Shown here in pieces: positions 16,690 to 26,139 of a stretch of 26,139 nucleotides of DNA (position 1 is the first letter of the stretch; each line of letters starts with the position of its first letter). A program made the translations under genes and the position numbers. Below the pieces are notes generated by a model, which saw only the letters and a list, made by a program, of their open reading frames with translations, was not told where the DNA came from and did not search any database. Source of the stretch: an uncultured Collinsella sp. (GTDB lineage Bacteria; Actinomycetota; Coriobacteriia; Coriobacteriales; Coriobacteriaceae); assembly GCA_902489225.1 (NCBI GenBank), contig CABTZA010000005.1, positions 1 to 26,139 of the forward strand, in the 5' to 3' direction.

Positions 16690-16711
16690 ATTATGCATAG
16701 AAAGTCATAAT
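16690..16711. promoter_or_regulatory. AT-rich inverted repeat upstream of carA
   Basis: ATTATG (16690-16695) / CATAAT (16706-16711) flank a 10-bp spacer; inside lies the palindrome TATGCATA (16692-16699). carAB is often controlled by the arginine repressor, and AT-rich TGCATA-type half-sites occur in some ArgR boxes. The match is loose, so ArgR is only one possibility. Confidence 0.3.
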
Positions 16712-16759
16712 TATCATTTCGTAAACATTTCGATGAAATTAACGCCATGAGGCATGCTT

Positions 16760-16775
16760 GCGGTTACAATACCGC
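16760..16775 (+). promoter_or_regulatory. Possible carA -10 box inside an inverted repeat
   Basis: TACAAT (16765-16770), five of six matches to a -10 box, is framed exactly by GCGGT (16760-16764) and ACCGC (16771-16775). A protein bound to this repeat would block the promoter. No good -35 box is visible at normal spacing. Confidence 0.35.
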
Positions 16776-16799
16776 GAGGCCTAACTACACACCTTTAAG

Positions 16800-16824
16800 C
16801 CGGTCCTGTGAGACCGGGAAGGAG
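16800..16824 (+). promoter_or_regulatory. PyrR-binding-loop hairpin next to the carA ribosome binding site
   Basis: A 6-bp stem, CCGGTC (16800-16805) / GACCGG (16812-16817), closes the hexaloop CTGTGA. The sequence TCCTGTGAG (16804-16812) fits the conserved core UCCNGNGAG of PyrR-binding hairpins, with the loop in the correct place. The Shine-Dalgarno GGAAGGAG (16817-16824) begins on the last stem base. PyrR with UMP would stabilise the hairpin and hinder ribosome entry, as described for mycobacterial pyr leaders. The pyrR gene is outside the window. Confidence 0.7.
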
Positions 16825-16828
16825 AATT

Positions 16829-18268
16829 ATGGCGAACAACCATACCGCGGGCGCTGCCGTCCGCACCTTCGCGCCCAGCGAGCTTTGCCAGCGTATGCTG
16901 GCCAAAACCAGCAAGGGCACCTGCGGTCCCTGCATCCTGTATCTTGAGGATGGGACCATTTTTTATGGACGTGCATGCGGCGCCGAGGGCACCGCGACCG
17001 GCGAAGTCTGCTTCAACACTTCGCTCGAGGGCTACTTTGAGGTCATGACCGACCCGAGTTATGCCGGCCAAATCGTAACCATGACCTATCCGCAGATCGG
17101 CAACTACGGTATCGACGAGACCGACGTCCAGTCGGCCTTCCCCGGCGACACCGTGCGCCCTGCGAACGCTCCGGCTATGCGCGGCATGATCGTTCGCGAT
17201 ATGTGCGCCACGCCTTCTAACTGGCGCTCGGCCGTCAGCGTGCCGGAGTACCTGCGAGCTCACGGCATCGTCGCTATCGAGGGTGTCGACACCCGCGCCC
17301 TGGTGCGCCATCTGCGCGACAATGGTTCCAAGATGGGCATTATCTCGACCGAGATCTTCGACGTCGACGAGCTTGCCGAGCGTCTGGCCGCAGCGCCCAC
17401 ACTGGTGGGCGAGAATTTGGTCAAGACCGTGAGCTGCCCCGCGCCTCACGAGTTTGTGGTCGCCGACCTGCCTGCCACGCATGACTTTGCACTTGCGGCT
17501 GCCGCTCCTTCCCGCCACAACGTGGTCGCCTACGACTGCGGTGTGAAGCGCGGCATTCTGGAGGGTCTGGTCCGCGCCGGCTGCGACCTTACCGTCGTGC
17601 CGTGGGATACGCCCGCGAGTGAGGTGCTCGACATGAATCCCGATGGCGTCTTTTTGTCCAACGGCCCCGGCGACCCCGACGCCGTGGTGGAGACCTACGA
17701 GCAGGTGCAGCAGCTGATCGGCAAGGTGCCGGTCTTTGGTATTTGTCTTGGTCACCAGATGATCAGCCTGGCCTGCGGCGCCCAGATGGAAAAGCTTAAG
17801 TTCGGTCACCGCGGTGGCAACCAGCCGGTCATGAACCTGGTAAGTCGTCGCGTGGAGATCACCGCGCAAAACCATGGCTTTGGCCTGCTGTTCCCCAGCT
17901 TGGGCAAGCTTGTCCCCGAGCTTTCCGGCGGCGAGACCGAGCATGCGGCCGATGGAGATCTGCGCGTCTGGGTGCGCCGCGGCATCGCGCCGGTCGTGAT
18001 GAACGAGCGCTTTGGCCGCATTCGCCTAACACATGTGAACCTCAACGACGGCACCGCCGAGGGCATCCAACTGCTCGACGCCCCGTGCTTCTCGGTCCAG
18101 TATCACCCCGAGGCCTCGCCTGGCCCCACCGATGCCCACTATCTCTTTACCGCCTTTACGCGACTCATGGACGGCGAGGAGAACTATCTGGACATCGACA
18201 CCGCGAAGGACCGCCTGGCTGGCTGGAATTTCGCCGAGACCGCCCCGACCGAGACCGAGGAGAACTAA
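16829..18268 (+). CDS. carA: Carbamoyl-phosphate synthase small (glutaminase) subunit
   Basis: 479 aa from ATG 16829 with GGAAGGAG five bases upstream. It supplies ammonia from glutamine to CarB. The N-terminal CPSase domain (YLEDGTIFYGRACGAEG, EVCFNTSLEGYFEVMTDPSYAGQIVT) is followed by a class I glutaminase domain with GICLGHQM (catalytic Cys306) and YHPEASPGP (His426, Glu428). It is about 100 residues longer than E. coli CarA: roughly 30 extra at the N-terminus and about 37 inserted between QNHGF (347-351) and THVNLND (401-407). It is separated from carB by one base, so translation is coupled. Confidence 0.97.
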   Translation: MANNHTAGAAVRTFAPSELCQRMLAKTSKGTCGPCILYLEDGTIFYGRACGAEGTATGEVCFNTSLEGYFEVMTDPSYAGQIVTMTYPQIGNYGIDETDVQSAFPGDTVRPANAPAMRGMIVRDMCATPSNWRSAVSVPEYLRAHGIVAIEGVDTRALVRHLRDNGSKMGIISTEIFDVDELAERLAAAPTLVGENLVKTVSCPAPHEFVVADLPATHDFALAAAAPSRHNVVAYDCGVKRGILEGLVRAGCDLTVVPWDTPASEVLDMNPDGVFLSNGPGDPDAVVETYEQVQQLIGKVPVFGICLGHQMISLACGAQMEKLKFGHRGGNQPVMNLVSRRVEITAQNHGFGLLFPSLGKLVPELSGGETEHAADGDLRVWVRRGIAPVVMNERFGRIRLTHVNLNDGTAEGIQLLDAPCFSVQYHPEASPGPTDAHYLFTAFTRLMDGEENYLDIDTAKDRLAGWNFAETAPTETEEN

Positions 18269-18269
18269 C

Positions 18270-21584
<3,315 letters not shown>

Positions 21585-21595
21585 TTGACCTGGCC

Positions 21596-21680
21596 GGCCG
21601 GGGCGGCAGCCGGACACTTTCTCTCGGAAACTGGGCTTCGCGAAGTTTTCCGAGAGAAAGGTCCGCCTCCCGCCCCGGCC
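21596..21680. repeat. Long hairpin directly after carB
   Basis: An 85-nt near-palindrome with stacked stems: 11 bp (21596-21606 with 21670-21680, GGCCGGGGCGG / CCGCCCCGGCC), 5 bp (CGGAC/GTCCG) and 14 bp (21617-21630 with 21647-21660, CTTTCTCTCGGAAA / TTTCCGAGAGAAAG). The apex contains CTTCGCGAAG. It begins 12 bp after the carB stop. It has a GC-rich base, an AT-rich top and no following T run, so it is not a normal terminator. Confidence 0.75.
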
Positions 21681-21739
21681 TGCGGTGACTCGGTTGCACC
21701 GTGTGCTGTCGAAGGGGCTTTGCGCGATGACTAGGGCTG

Positions 21740-21798
21740 AATAAAAAGTGAGTGTGGGATCCGCCGTTCGTTCGAACGGCGGATCCCACGTTTTTATT
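21740..21798 (+). terminator. Bidirectional terminator in the carB-purE gap
   Basis: A perfect 17-bp stem (21754-21770 with 21773-21789; GTGGGATCC / GGATCCCAC at the base) is framed by AATAAAAA and TTTTTATT. It probably ends the carAB transcript. Confidence 0.8.
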
Positions 21799-21836
21799 GC
21801 AGCCAACGTACGTCATGGCAATTCCCGGTAGGTCGA

Positions 21837-21928
21837 GGGTGCCCTGCGGCGGTCTGGTGTTTTCACCTGAACGACTTTGCGAAGCAACCGGAGTGAAGAT
21901 GAAAACACCAGACCGCCGCGGGGCACCC
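21837..21928. repeat. 92-nt hairpin with 29-bp arms upstream of purE
   Basis: The arms 21837-21865 and 21900-21928 pair over 29 bp with a single G-U wobble. The base is GGGTGCCC / GGGCACCC and the top GGTGTTTTCA / TGAAAACACC. The 34-nt loop contains CTTTGCGAAG and an inner TTGC/GCAA stem. It ends 24 bp before the purE -10 box. No transposase-like gene or flanking target duplication was seen. It could be a MITE-like element, a structured RNA or a cruciform. Confidence 0.8.
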
Positions 21929-21929
21929 G

Positions 21930-21970
21930 CAGACCGCAGGGACGGGAGCAGCTATACTACTCTCAGTAGT
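21930..21970 (+). promoter_or_regulatory. Promoter and operator-like repeat of purE
   Basis: TATACT (21953-21958) is a good -10 box; CAGACC (21930-21935), 17 bp upstream, is a weak -35 box. Overlapping the -10 box and the expected start point is the inverted repeat ACTACT-CTC-AGTAGT (21956-21970), a candidate operator. Confidence 0.5.
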
Positions 21971-22021
21971 TAAGGGTCGCGGATCCGCCGCGTCGCCGCT
22001 CTCAACAGGAGGTCTTTGTTT

Positions 22022-22486
22022 ATGGCAGATCAAAAGCCGGTCGTCGGGATCATCATGGGCTCCAAGTCCGATCTGGGCGTTATGGAAGGTTGCACCGCCG
22101 AGCTCGAGGCGCTTGGTGTGCCCTATGAGCTCGTCATTGCGAGCGCACATCGCACGCCGGCGAAGGTCCACGAGTGGGCTTCGACCGCTGCCGATCGCGG
22201 TATCAAAGTGATTATCGCCGCCGCCGGCAAGGCCGCTCACCTGGGTGGTGTCGTGGCTGCCTTTACGCCGCTGCCGGTCATCGGCGTGCCTATGAAGACG
22301 AGTGACCTGGGCGGTATGGATTCGCTGCTGTCGATGGTGCAGATGCCTTCGGGCGTGCCCGTGGCCTGCGTTGCCATCAACGGCTCCAAGAACGCCGCCA
22401 TCTACGCCACGCAGATTCTAGGCGCTTGCGACCCCGAGTACCGCAAGGTTATCGAGAAGATGAAGCAGGAGATGGCCGACGCCTAG
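22022..22486 (+). CDS. purE: 5-(carboxyamino)imidazole ribonucleotide mutase
   Basis: 154 aa from ATG 22022 with AGGAGGTC (22007-22014); a TTG two codons earlier is less likely. PurE fold motifs: GIIMGSKSDLGVMEGC, ELVIASAHRTP (substrate loop with catalytic His), IIAAAGKAAHLGGVVAA and SLLSMVQMPSGVPVA. It acts in purine synthesis on CAIR; with no purK in view, the N5-CAIR mutase reaction (class I) is assumed. It lies 35 bp before the sortase gene. Confidence 0.95.
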   Translation: MADQKPVVGIIMGSKSDLGVMEGCTAELEALGVPYELVIASAHRTPAKVHEWASTAADRGIKVIIAAAGKAAHLGGVVAAFTPLPVIGVPMKTSDLGGMDSLLSMVQMPSGVPVACVAINGSKNAAIYATQILGACDPEYRKVIEKMKQEMADA

Positions 22487-22521
22487 GCGTTCTGCCGTTT
22501 CACCGCAGTATAAGGAGAGCC

Positions 22522-23520
22522 ATGTCCGACTATCAGGGAAAACGATTCAAGGCTTCTCAGATTCCCGATCCGTCGAAGCCGGGTGCTGCCCATGCGGCAC
22601 AGCAGGGTCGGACATCCTCTCCTCAGCAGTCGCGCGCGCCGCGCCCCGTGACGCCGGCGACGCATCGTCGACAGGACGCGCCAGCCGCATATCGACCTTC
22701 ATCTTATAGCAACGCTAAGAAGCCGCCCCGGTCTTCATCGCATGCCGCGCCGTCGGATTACACCGAGCCGCCGCGCAAAAAGCGCCGCTCCATTATTCCC
22801 ATTCTGCTCATCATCATCGGCATCGGCCTGATTGTTGCCGCCGCTGCCATCTTTATCAATGCTCAGATTAGCTATAAACAGGCAAGCGATTCGTACCAGA
22901 AAATCGAGAAGCAATATGTAAGCGATAAGGACGCCAGCGGCGTGCCGATTATCGACTTCGATGCACTTGCCCAGACAAATCCCGAGGTTGTGGGTTGGAT
23001 TTACGCGCCGGGAACCAACATCAACTATCCCGTGGTGCAGACCAACAACAACTCCAAATACCTCAACACGCTGTTCGACGGTACGGCCAATGCATCCGGG
23101 GCCATTTTCCTGGATAGCAATGACACCGCGCCGGGAATGGTTGACCAGCAGACCACGATCTACGGCCACCACATGAATGACGGGTCGATGTTCAACGTGA
23201 TTTCGGATACGACCGATCAGGCGACGTTCGATAGCATCGAGTTTGTGTATTACATCACACGGGATGCTACGTATAAACTGCGACCACTGGCGACCAAAGT
23301 TGTCGAGGACACGTATGCCAAGGCGCGCACGCCCAATTTTGAGGGCGATGACGGGCTCAAGAACTACCTGTCCGAGATGCTCGACGGTGCCTCTGCCGTG
23401 GCGAGCGATGCCACCGATCGTGCCGCTTCGGCAACCAAGGTCGTGACGCTTGTGACCTGTCGTTCGTTATCGCTGAGCAACACGCGTGCTGTCATGGTGC
23501 TCACGCCGGTCGAGGAATAA
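22522..23520 (+). CDS. Class B sortase
   Basis: 332 aa from ATG 22522 with AAGGAGAG upstream. An unusually long N-terminal cytoplasmic tail (about 90 residues, rich in Pro, Ser, Ala, Arg) precedes one membrane segment (about 91-112) and an extracellular sortase domain. The catalytic triad is visible: His216 in TIYGHHM, Cys313 in TLVTC, Arg322 in NTRAVM. Together with the DFDALAQTNPEVVGWIYAPGTNINYPVVQ stretch, which marks class B, this supports a cell-wall anchoring enzyme. No LPXTG-type substrate is encoded in the window. It may be co-transcribed with purE, though the functions are unrelated. Confidence 0.92.
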   Translation: MSDYQGKRFKASQIPDPSKPGAAHAAQQGRTSSPQQSRAPRPVTPATHRRQDAPAAYRPSSYSNAKKPPRSSSHAAPSDYTEPPRKKRRSIIPILLIIIGIGLIVAAAAIFINAQISYKQASDSYQKIEKQYVSDKDASGVPIIDFDALAQTNPEVVGWIYAPGTNINYPVVQTNNNSKYLNTLFDGTANASGAIFLDSNDTAPGMVDQQTTIYGHHMNDGSMFNVISDTTDQATFDSIEFVYYITRDATYKLRPLATKVVEDTYAKARTPNFEGDDGLKNYLSEMLDGASAVASDATDRAASATKVVTLVTCRSLSLSNTRAVMVLTPVEE

Positions 23521-23523
23521 GTT

Positions 23524-23566
23524 GTTCGAGAGTAGCTAAAAAGCCCCGTTCCAAATTGGCTACTCG
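23524..23566. repeat. Short inverted repeat between the sortase and MoaE-like genes
   Basis: TCGAGAGTAGC near 23525-23535 pairs with GCTACTCGA near 23559-23567 apart from a two-base bulge. It encloses AAAAAGCCCCG and a CCAAATTGG palindrome. On the minus strand it gives GGGGCTTTTT. Role unknown. Confidence 0.3.
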
Positions 23567-23586
23567 ACGACGGTAAGGGAGAAATG

Positions 23587-24003
23587 ATGCTCGAGAATGG
23601 CAAAACGATGCCTTCGGTTGATGCTTGGCTGCGCGAGGCCAAGGCCGATTCGTCGGCACCTGCGTGCGGTATGTATCTGACACATAACGGTGTGGTGCGC
23701 GCGACGCCCAAGGCTGAGGCGCGCGGTGTCGAGACCGATGGCGTGGCGCCGGGCCACAAGGTGGGCGGCATGGTGTTCGGATACGACGCCAGCAAGGTGC
23801 AGGCTGCTATCGAGGCCACGAGCGCGATGCCAGGTATCGGCTATGTGCGCGTGTGGTTGGCAAGCGGCGAGCTTGCCGTAGGTGACGACATCATGCTCGT
23901 GCTCATCGGCGGGGACATTCGCCCGCACGTGGTCGATGCGCTGCAGGCGCTCGTCGGTGCCATCAAAAATGAGTGTGTGAGCGAGGTCGAGCGCGAGGCG
24001 TAA
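23587..24003 (+). CDS. MoaE-like protein (molybdopterin synthase large-subunit fold)
   Basis: 138 aa from ATG 23587, chosen because GGGAG (23577-23581) is five bases before it; an ATG at 23584 is only two bases from the site. The pattern follows MoaE: an early THNGVVR (compare FTGKVR), then VGGMVFGYDASKVQAAIEA, VRVWLASGELAVGDDIMLVLIGGDIRPHVVDALQALVGAIK. MoaE with MoaD inserts sulfur in molybdopterin. Here the lysine-rich active-site end (compare PFWKRE) is replaced by CVSEVE and only the earlier Lys is kept, so catalysis is doubtful. No other moa gene is nearby. Confidence 0.6.
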   Translation: MLENGKTMPSVDAWLREAKADSSAPACGMYLTHNGVVRATPKAEARGVETDGVAPGHKVGGMVFGYDASKVQAAIEATSAMPGIGYVRVWLASGELAVGDDIMLVLIGGDIRPHVVDALQALVGAIKNECVSEVEREA

Positions 24004-24027
24004 GGCCGGCAGCAGCACTCGCCAACA

Positions 24028-24069
24028 AAAAGCCCGCTGGCAGTTCAATCAGTCTGCCAGCGGGCTTTT
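24028..24069. terminator. Bidirectional terminator between convergent genes
   Basis: A perfect 16-bp stem, AAAAGCCCGCTGGCAG (24028-24043) / CTGCCAGCGGGCTTTT (24054-24069), has a 10-nt loop. A and T tracts on both sides let it serve the MoaE-like gene (+) and the CmpB-family gene (-). Confidence 0.92.
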
Positions 24070-24102
24070 CTGTGCGTTGAAAAATCTCGGCATTGCGTGG
24101 CG

Positions 24103-25332
24103 CTACACGCGCGTCGCATCCTTGGGGCTCATGGTCATGCTCTGGAAGCGGTTCTCCATGTAATCGTTATCGAAATACTTGCCGTAGAACTGCGCGACGG
24201 GAATATCCGGCTCCGTGCCGTTGACGCGCTGGTACCAGTAGTCGAGCGACTGTAGCGTCATGACGCCGTCGACCAGCATAATGACGGTAAAGATGACGGT
24301 AGCCGAGTAGCGACTCTTCCACGGAATCATGTTGATGAGCTTGAGCAACCTCGGCAGCAGCAGCTTGATCCAGATGAGGCCACCCAGGCCCCACATGCAG
24401 GCAAACGGCGTGCATGTGCGTCCCCCGGTCAATACCGCGATGGGATCGGGCATGCCGAATAGCCTAATGTGTGAATAGCTCCACGACACCACGCCAAATG
24501 AGGTCTGCATAAACCAGCCTACAAACACCTCGAAAGCGCCGCCGATCAGGGCACTTACCAGGAAAATGATCAGAGGATTCTTTTTATAGAAGCGGTTGAG
24601 CGCCATGGTCATGAGCACCGCGCCAAATCCGTAGATGGGGCTAAAGGGGCCAAATAGCATACCGGCACGGTCCTGATAGACGCCGGGATCGACGACGACC
24701 ATATGCCAGACTTCCTCGAGAATGAGACCTAACACGCTGCAGACGAAGAATACCCAGAACAGGTTGAAGTAGTTGAGCTTGATGTAGCCCTCGCCGGTTT
24801 CGTCGCGGCCGAGCATGCCCTCGGCGGCGGCGTCGCGGTCGAGCATCTCCTGCAGGCGGCGCTGCAGTTCGCGCTCCTGGCGAAGCGTAGGATCGACGGT
24901 GGCTGAAAGCGCGATGAGGATACCGAGCTGAATAGCGGGACGAAGCAAGAAGAGCCCGATACCTTGGAGCATCACGTCGACCAAAAGCTCGACGACGGTG
25001 AATGCAATAAGGATATAGGACAGGCGGGCGGCGTTGCGGCGCTGGTTTCTGATAAGGTCCAGGCCAAAGATGATCAGGATGACGGCACTTGCCGCAGAGA
25101 GCATGATGCCGGCGACGATGAGTCCAACCGCGACGAGCGTGTTGTCGCCGAGCTTGGCGGCGGCGTTGCCGTTAATGAGCGCGGTGATGACCTGCCACAT
25201 AAAGGCGGCGACCGACGGGAGTGTGCCCACGCCGGACAGGATGCACAGGACGGCGTACACCTTAATGATGAGGGGAATCTTCTTGACCTCCGTGGCGCTG
25301 GGGACGCTGGGGTCGAGTTCGTTTCGATCCAT
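24103..25332 (-). CDS. CmpB/DUF1113 family membrane protein (putative ABC permease-like)
   Basis: 409 aa from ATG 25332-25330 with AGAAAGG upstream. The N-terminal third has about four membrane segments. A charged helix (QERELQRRLQEMLDRDAA) links it to a second membrane domain starting about residue 185 (FNLFWVFFVCSVLGLILEEVWHMV, then GMLFGPFSPIYGFGAVLMT), which matches the CmpB/DUF1113 family labelled putative ABC transporter type IV. No ATPase partner is adjacent, so transport is not shown. The C-terminus after the last membrane segment is soluble. Its own promoter is seen upstream. Confidence 0.78.
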   Translation of the reverse strand: MDRNELDPSVPSATEVKKIPLIIKVYAVLCILSGVGTLPSVAAFMWQVITALINGNAAAKLGDNTLVAVGLIVAGIMLSAASAVILIIFGLDLIRNQRRNAARLSYILIAFTVVELLVDVMLQGIGLFLLRPAIQLGILIALSATVDPTLRQERELQRRLQEMLDRDAAAEGMLGRDETGEGYIKLNYFNLFWVFFVCSVLGLILEEVWHMVVVDPGVYQDRAGMLFGPFSPIYGFGAVLMTMALNRFYKKNPLIIFLVSALIGGAFEVFVGWFMQTSFGVVSWSYSHIRLFGMPDPIAVLTGGRTCTPFACMWGLGGLIWIKLLLPRLLKLINMIPWKSRYSATVIFTVIMLVDGVMTLQSLDYWYQRVNGTEPDIPVAQFYGKYFDNDYMENRFQSMTMSPKDATRV

Positions 25333-25358
25333 ACAGAACCTTTCTCGCTTTGTCCTAG

Positions 25359-25387
25359 GTTACAAGGATACGCCGCCGACCTGCCAA
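25359..25387 (-). promoter_or_regulatory. Promoter of the CmpB-family gene
   Basis: On the minus strand TTGGCA (25387-25382) and TGTAAC (25364-25359) are spaced 17 bp, about 26 bp before the start codon. Confidence 0.45.
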
Positions 25388-25580
25388 AAGACAGGACGAA
25401 CGTCCCAATTGCAACAATGCAAGCCCCAACGGCGGGCGAGACGCGTCGCAACGGAAGTATGCGGGAACGTCGGCCCCGAGGCGGTTGCCCAATAAAATGT
25501 TTGGCTGCAAAACGGATTATAAGCTCGGTGGGCTTTTAAAAAGCGCTGTTCATGCGCGGGAGTGCTTGTCTTGCCGTGCG
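25388..25580. other. Divergent intergenic region before purF
   Basis: No gene is supported here. The inverted repeat GGACG-AA-CGTCC lies near 25393-25404 and a GCTTTTAAAAAGC near-palindrome near 25532-25544. Either could bind a regulator of purF or of the divergent gene; CGAAC in the first recalls the core of Bacillus PurR boxes, but the flanks are not AT-rich, so the likeness is weak. Confidence 0.25.
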
Positions 25581-25586
25581 TATAAT
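25581..25586 (+). promoter_or_regulatory. Consensus -10 box of purF
   Basis: An exact TATAAT lies 41 bp before the purF start. No good -35 box is seen at 16-18 bp, so an activator or other contacts may help. Confidence 0.55.
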
Positions 25587-25627
25587 AGGGCAGGTAACGC
25601 CAAATAACGAGGCTCTGAGGGGATGCC

Positions 25628-26139
25628 ATGTCTCAAGAAACCATCCGCGCGGCCGAGCGTGCCGCGGGACAGGTGAAGACCATGTCGACGTATGATCCGG
25701 ACTCCGACCAGCTGCATGAGGAATGCGGCATTTTTGGTGTGTGGGCACCCGATCGCGATGTGGCTCGACTGACGTACTTTGGTCTGCGCGCGCTGCAGCA
25801 TCGCGGCCAGGAATCGGCGGGAATCGCCGTGGGGGATGGCGGCACGGTTATGGTCCGCAAGGATCTGGGCCTGCTCGACCGCGTGTTCTCCAACGCCGAC
25901 CTGTCGACACTCTCCGGCCAGCTGGCCGTGGGCCACGTGCGCTATGGCACCGCCGGCGCCAAGAGCTGGGAAGCCTCGCAGCCGCACCTCTCCACCATCA
26001 ACAGCGTCATTATCGCGCTCGCGCACAACGGTACTCTGGTCAACACCGACGAGCTGCGCCGCCAGCTGATCGAGCTGGGCGTGCCGTTCCTCTCCAATTC
26101 GGATTCCGAGGTCGCGACCAAGCTTATCGGCTACTTTAC
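25628..26139 (+). CDS. purF: Amidophosphoribosyltransferase (partial, runs off the window)
   Basis: The first 170 codons are present. This is the first enzyme of purine synthesis (PRPP + glutamine to phosphoribosylamine). The start ATG 25628 has GAGGGGA six bases upstream. The class II glutaminase nucleophile is Cys33 in EECGIFGV, so a 32-residue propeptide would be removed; an internal ATG at 25682 (AGGTGAAG upstream) would leave 14. Family motifs follow: LRALQHRGQESAGIA, VGHVRYGTAG, LAHNGTLVN and SNSDSEV. The phosphoribosyltransferase half lies beyond the window. Confidence 0.96.
   Translation, partial: MSQETIRAAERAAGQVKTMSTYDPDSDQLHEECGIFGVWAPDRDVARLTYFGLRALQHRGQESAGIAVGDGGTVMVRKDLGLLDRVFSNADLSTLSGQLAVGHVRYGTAGAKSWEASQPHLSTINSVIIALAHNGTLVNTDELRRQLIELGVPFLSNSDSEVATKLIGYF

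Noticed and set aside
21752..21973. Short open frames on both strands in the carB-purE gap
   Set aside because: They translate the long inverted repeats; the two strands give near-identical peptides (WDPPF-RTADPT), which shows that the palindrome, not coding, creates them.

Overview
The window reads as chromosomal DNA of a high-GC Gram-positive bacterium, most likely a Coriobacteriia member close to Collinsella (Actinomycetota). This rests on GC-rich codon use, strong GGAGG-type ribosome binding sites, CCA-encoding tRNA genes, a class B sortase and the overall gene content. The taxonomic call is inference; no 16S gene is present.

Layout. 1-350: three tRNA genes (Ile-GAT, Ala-TGC, Ile-GAT) with two terminators. 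464-3790 (+): a BFN/DUF151 nuclease-family gene, two small uncharacterised genes and the ribosome-associated GTPase typA. 3919-5860 (-): a secreted bactofilin-like beta-helix/membrane protein and a TRIC/UPF0126 membrane protein. 6027-6459: a structured tRNA-Ser-like element on + followed by two real tRNA-Ser genes on -. 6460-6954: a gene-free regulatory stretch with a DnaA-box-like site. 6955-8643 (+): the conserved rpsF-ssb-rpsR-rplI operon. 8869-13780 (+): dnaB, purA, purD and a NUDIX hydrolase. 13863-16620 (+): an ABC exporter and a one-TM protein. 16829-21584 (+): carA-carB. 22022-24003 (+): purE, a class B sortase and a MoaE-like protein. 24103-25332 (-): a CmpB/DUF1113 membrane protein. 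25628-end (+): the start of purF.

Theme. Nucleotide supply dominates the second half: purA, purD, purE and purF for purines, carAB for carbamoyl phosphate (pyrimidines and arginine), and a NUDIX pyrophosphatase. They sit close to replication and translation genes (dnaB, ssb, rpsF, rpsR, rplI, typA). The carA leader carries a hairpin matching the PyrR-binding loop directly against the Shine-Dalgarno sequence, which suggests translational control by pyrimidines.

Most unusual elements: (i) a tRNA-Ser-like sequence at 6027-6165 whose tRNA ends flank a core of three perfect hairpins; (ii) very long hairpins with 11-29 bp arms in the carB-purE gap, two of which share a CTTYGCGAAG apex; (iii) a 35-nt REP-like palindrome after typA; (iv) a terminator-like hairpin inside the first codons of the ABC exporter. 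No CRISPR array, insertion sequence or prophage gene was seen.
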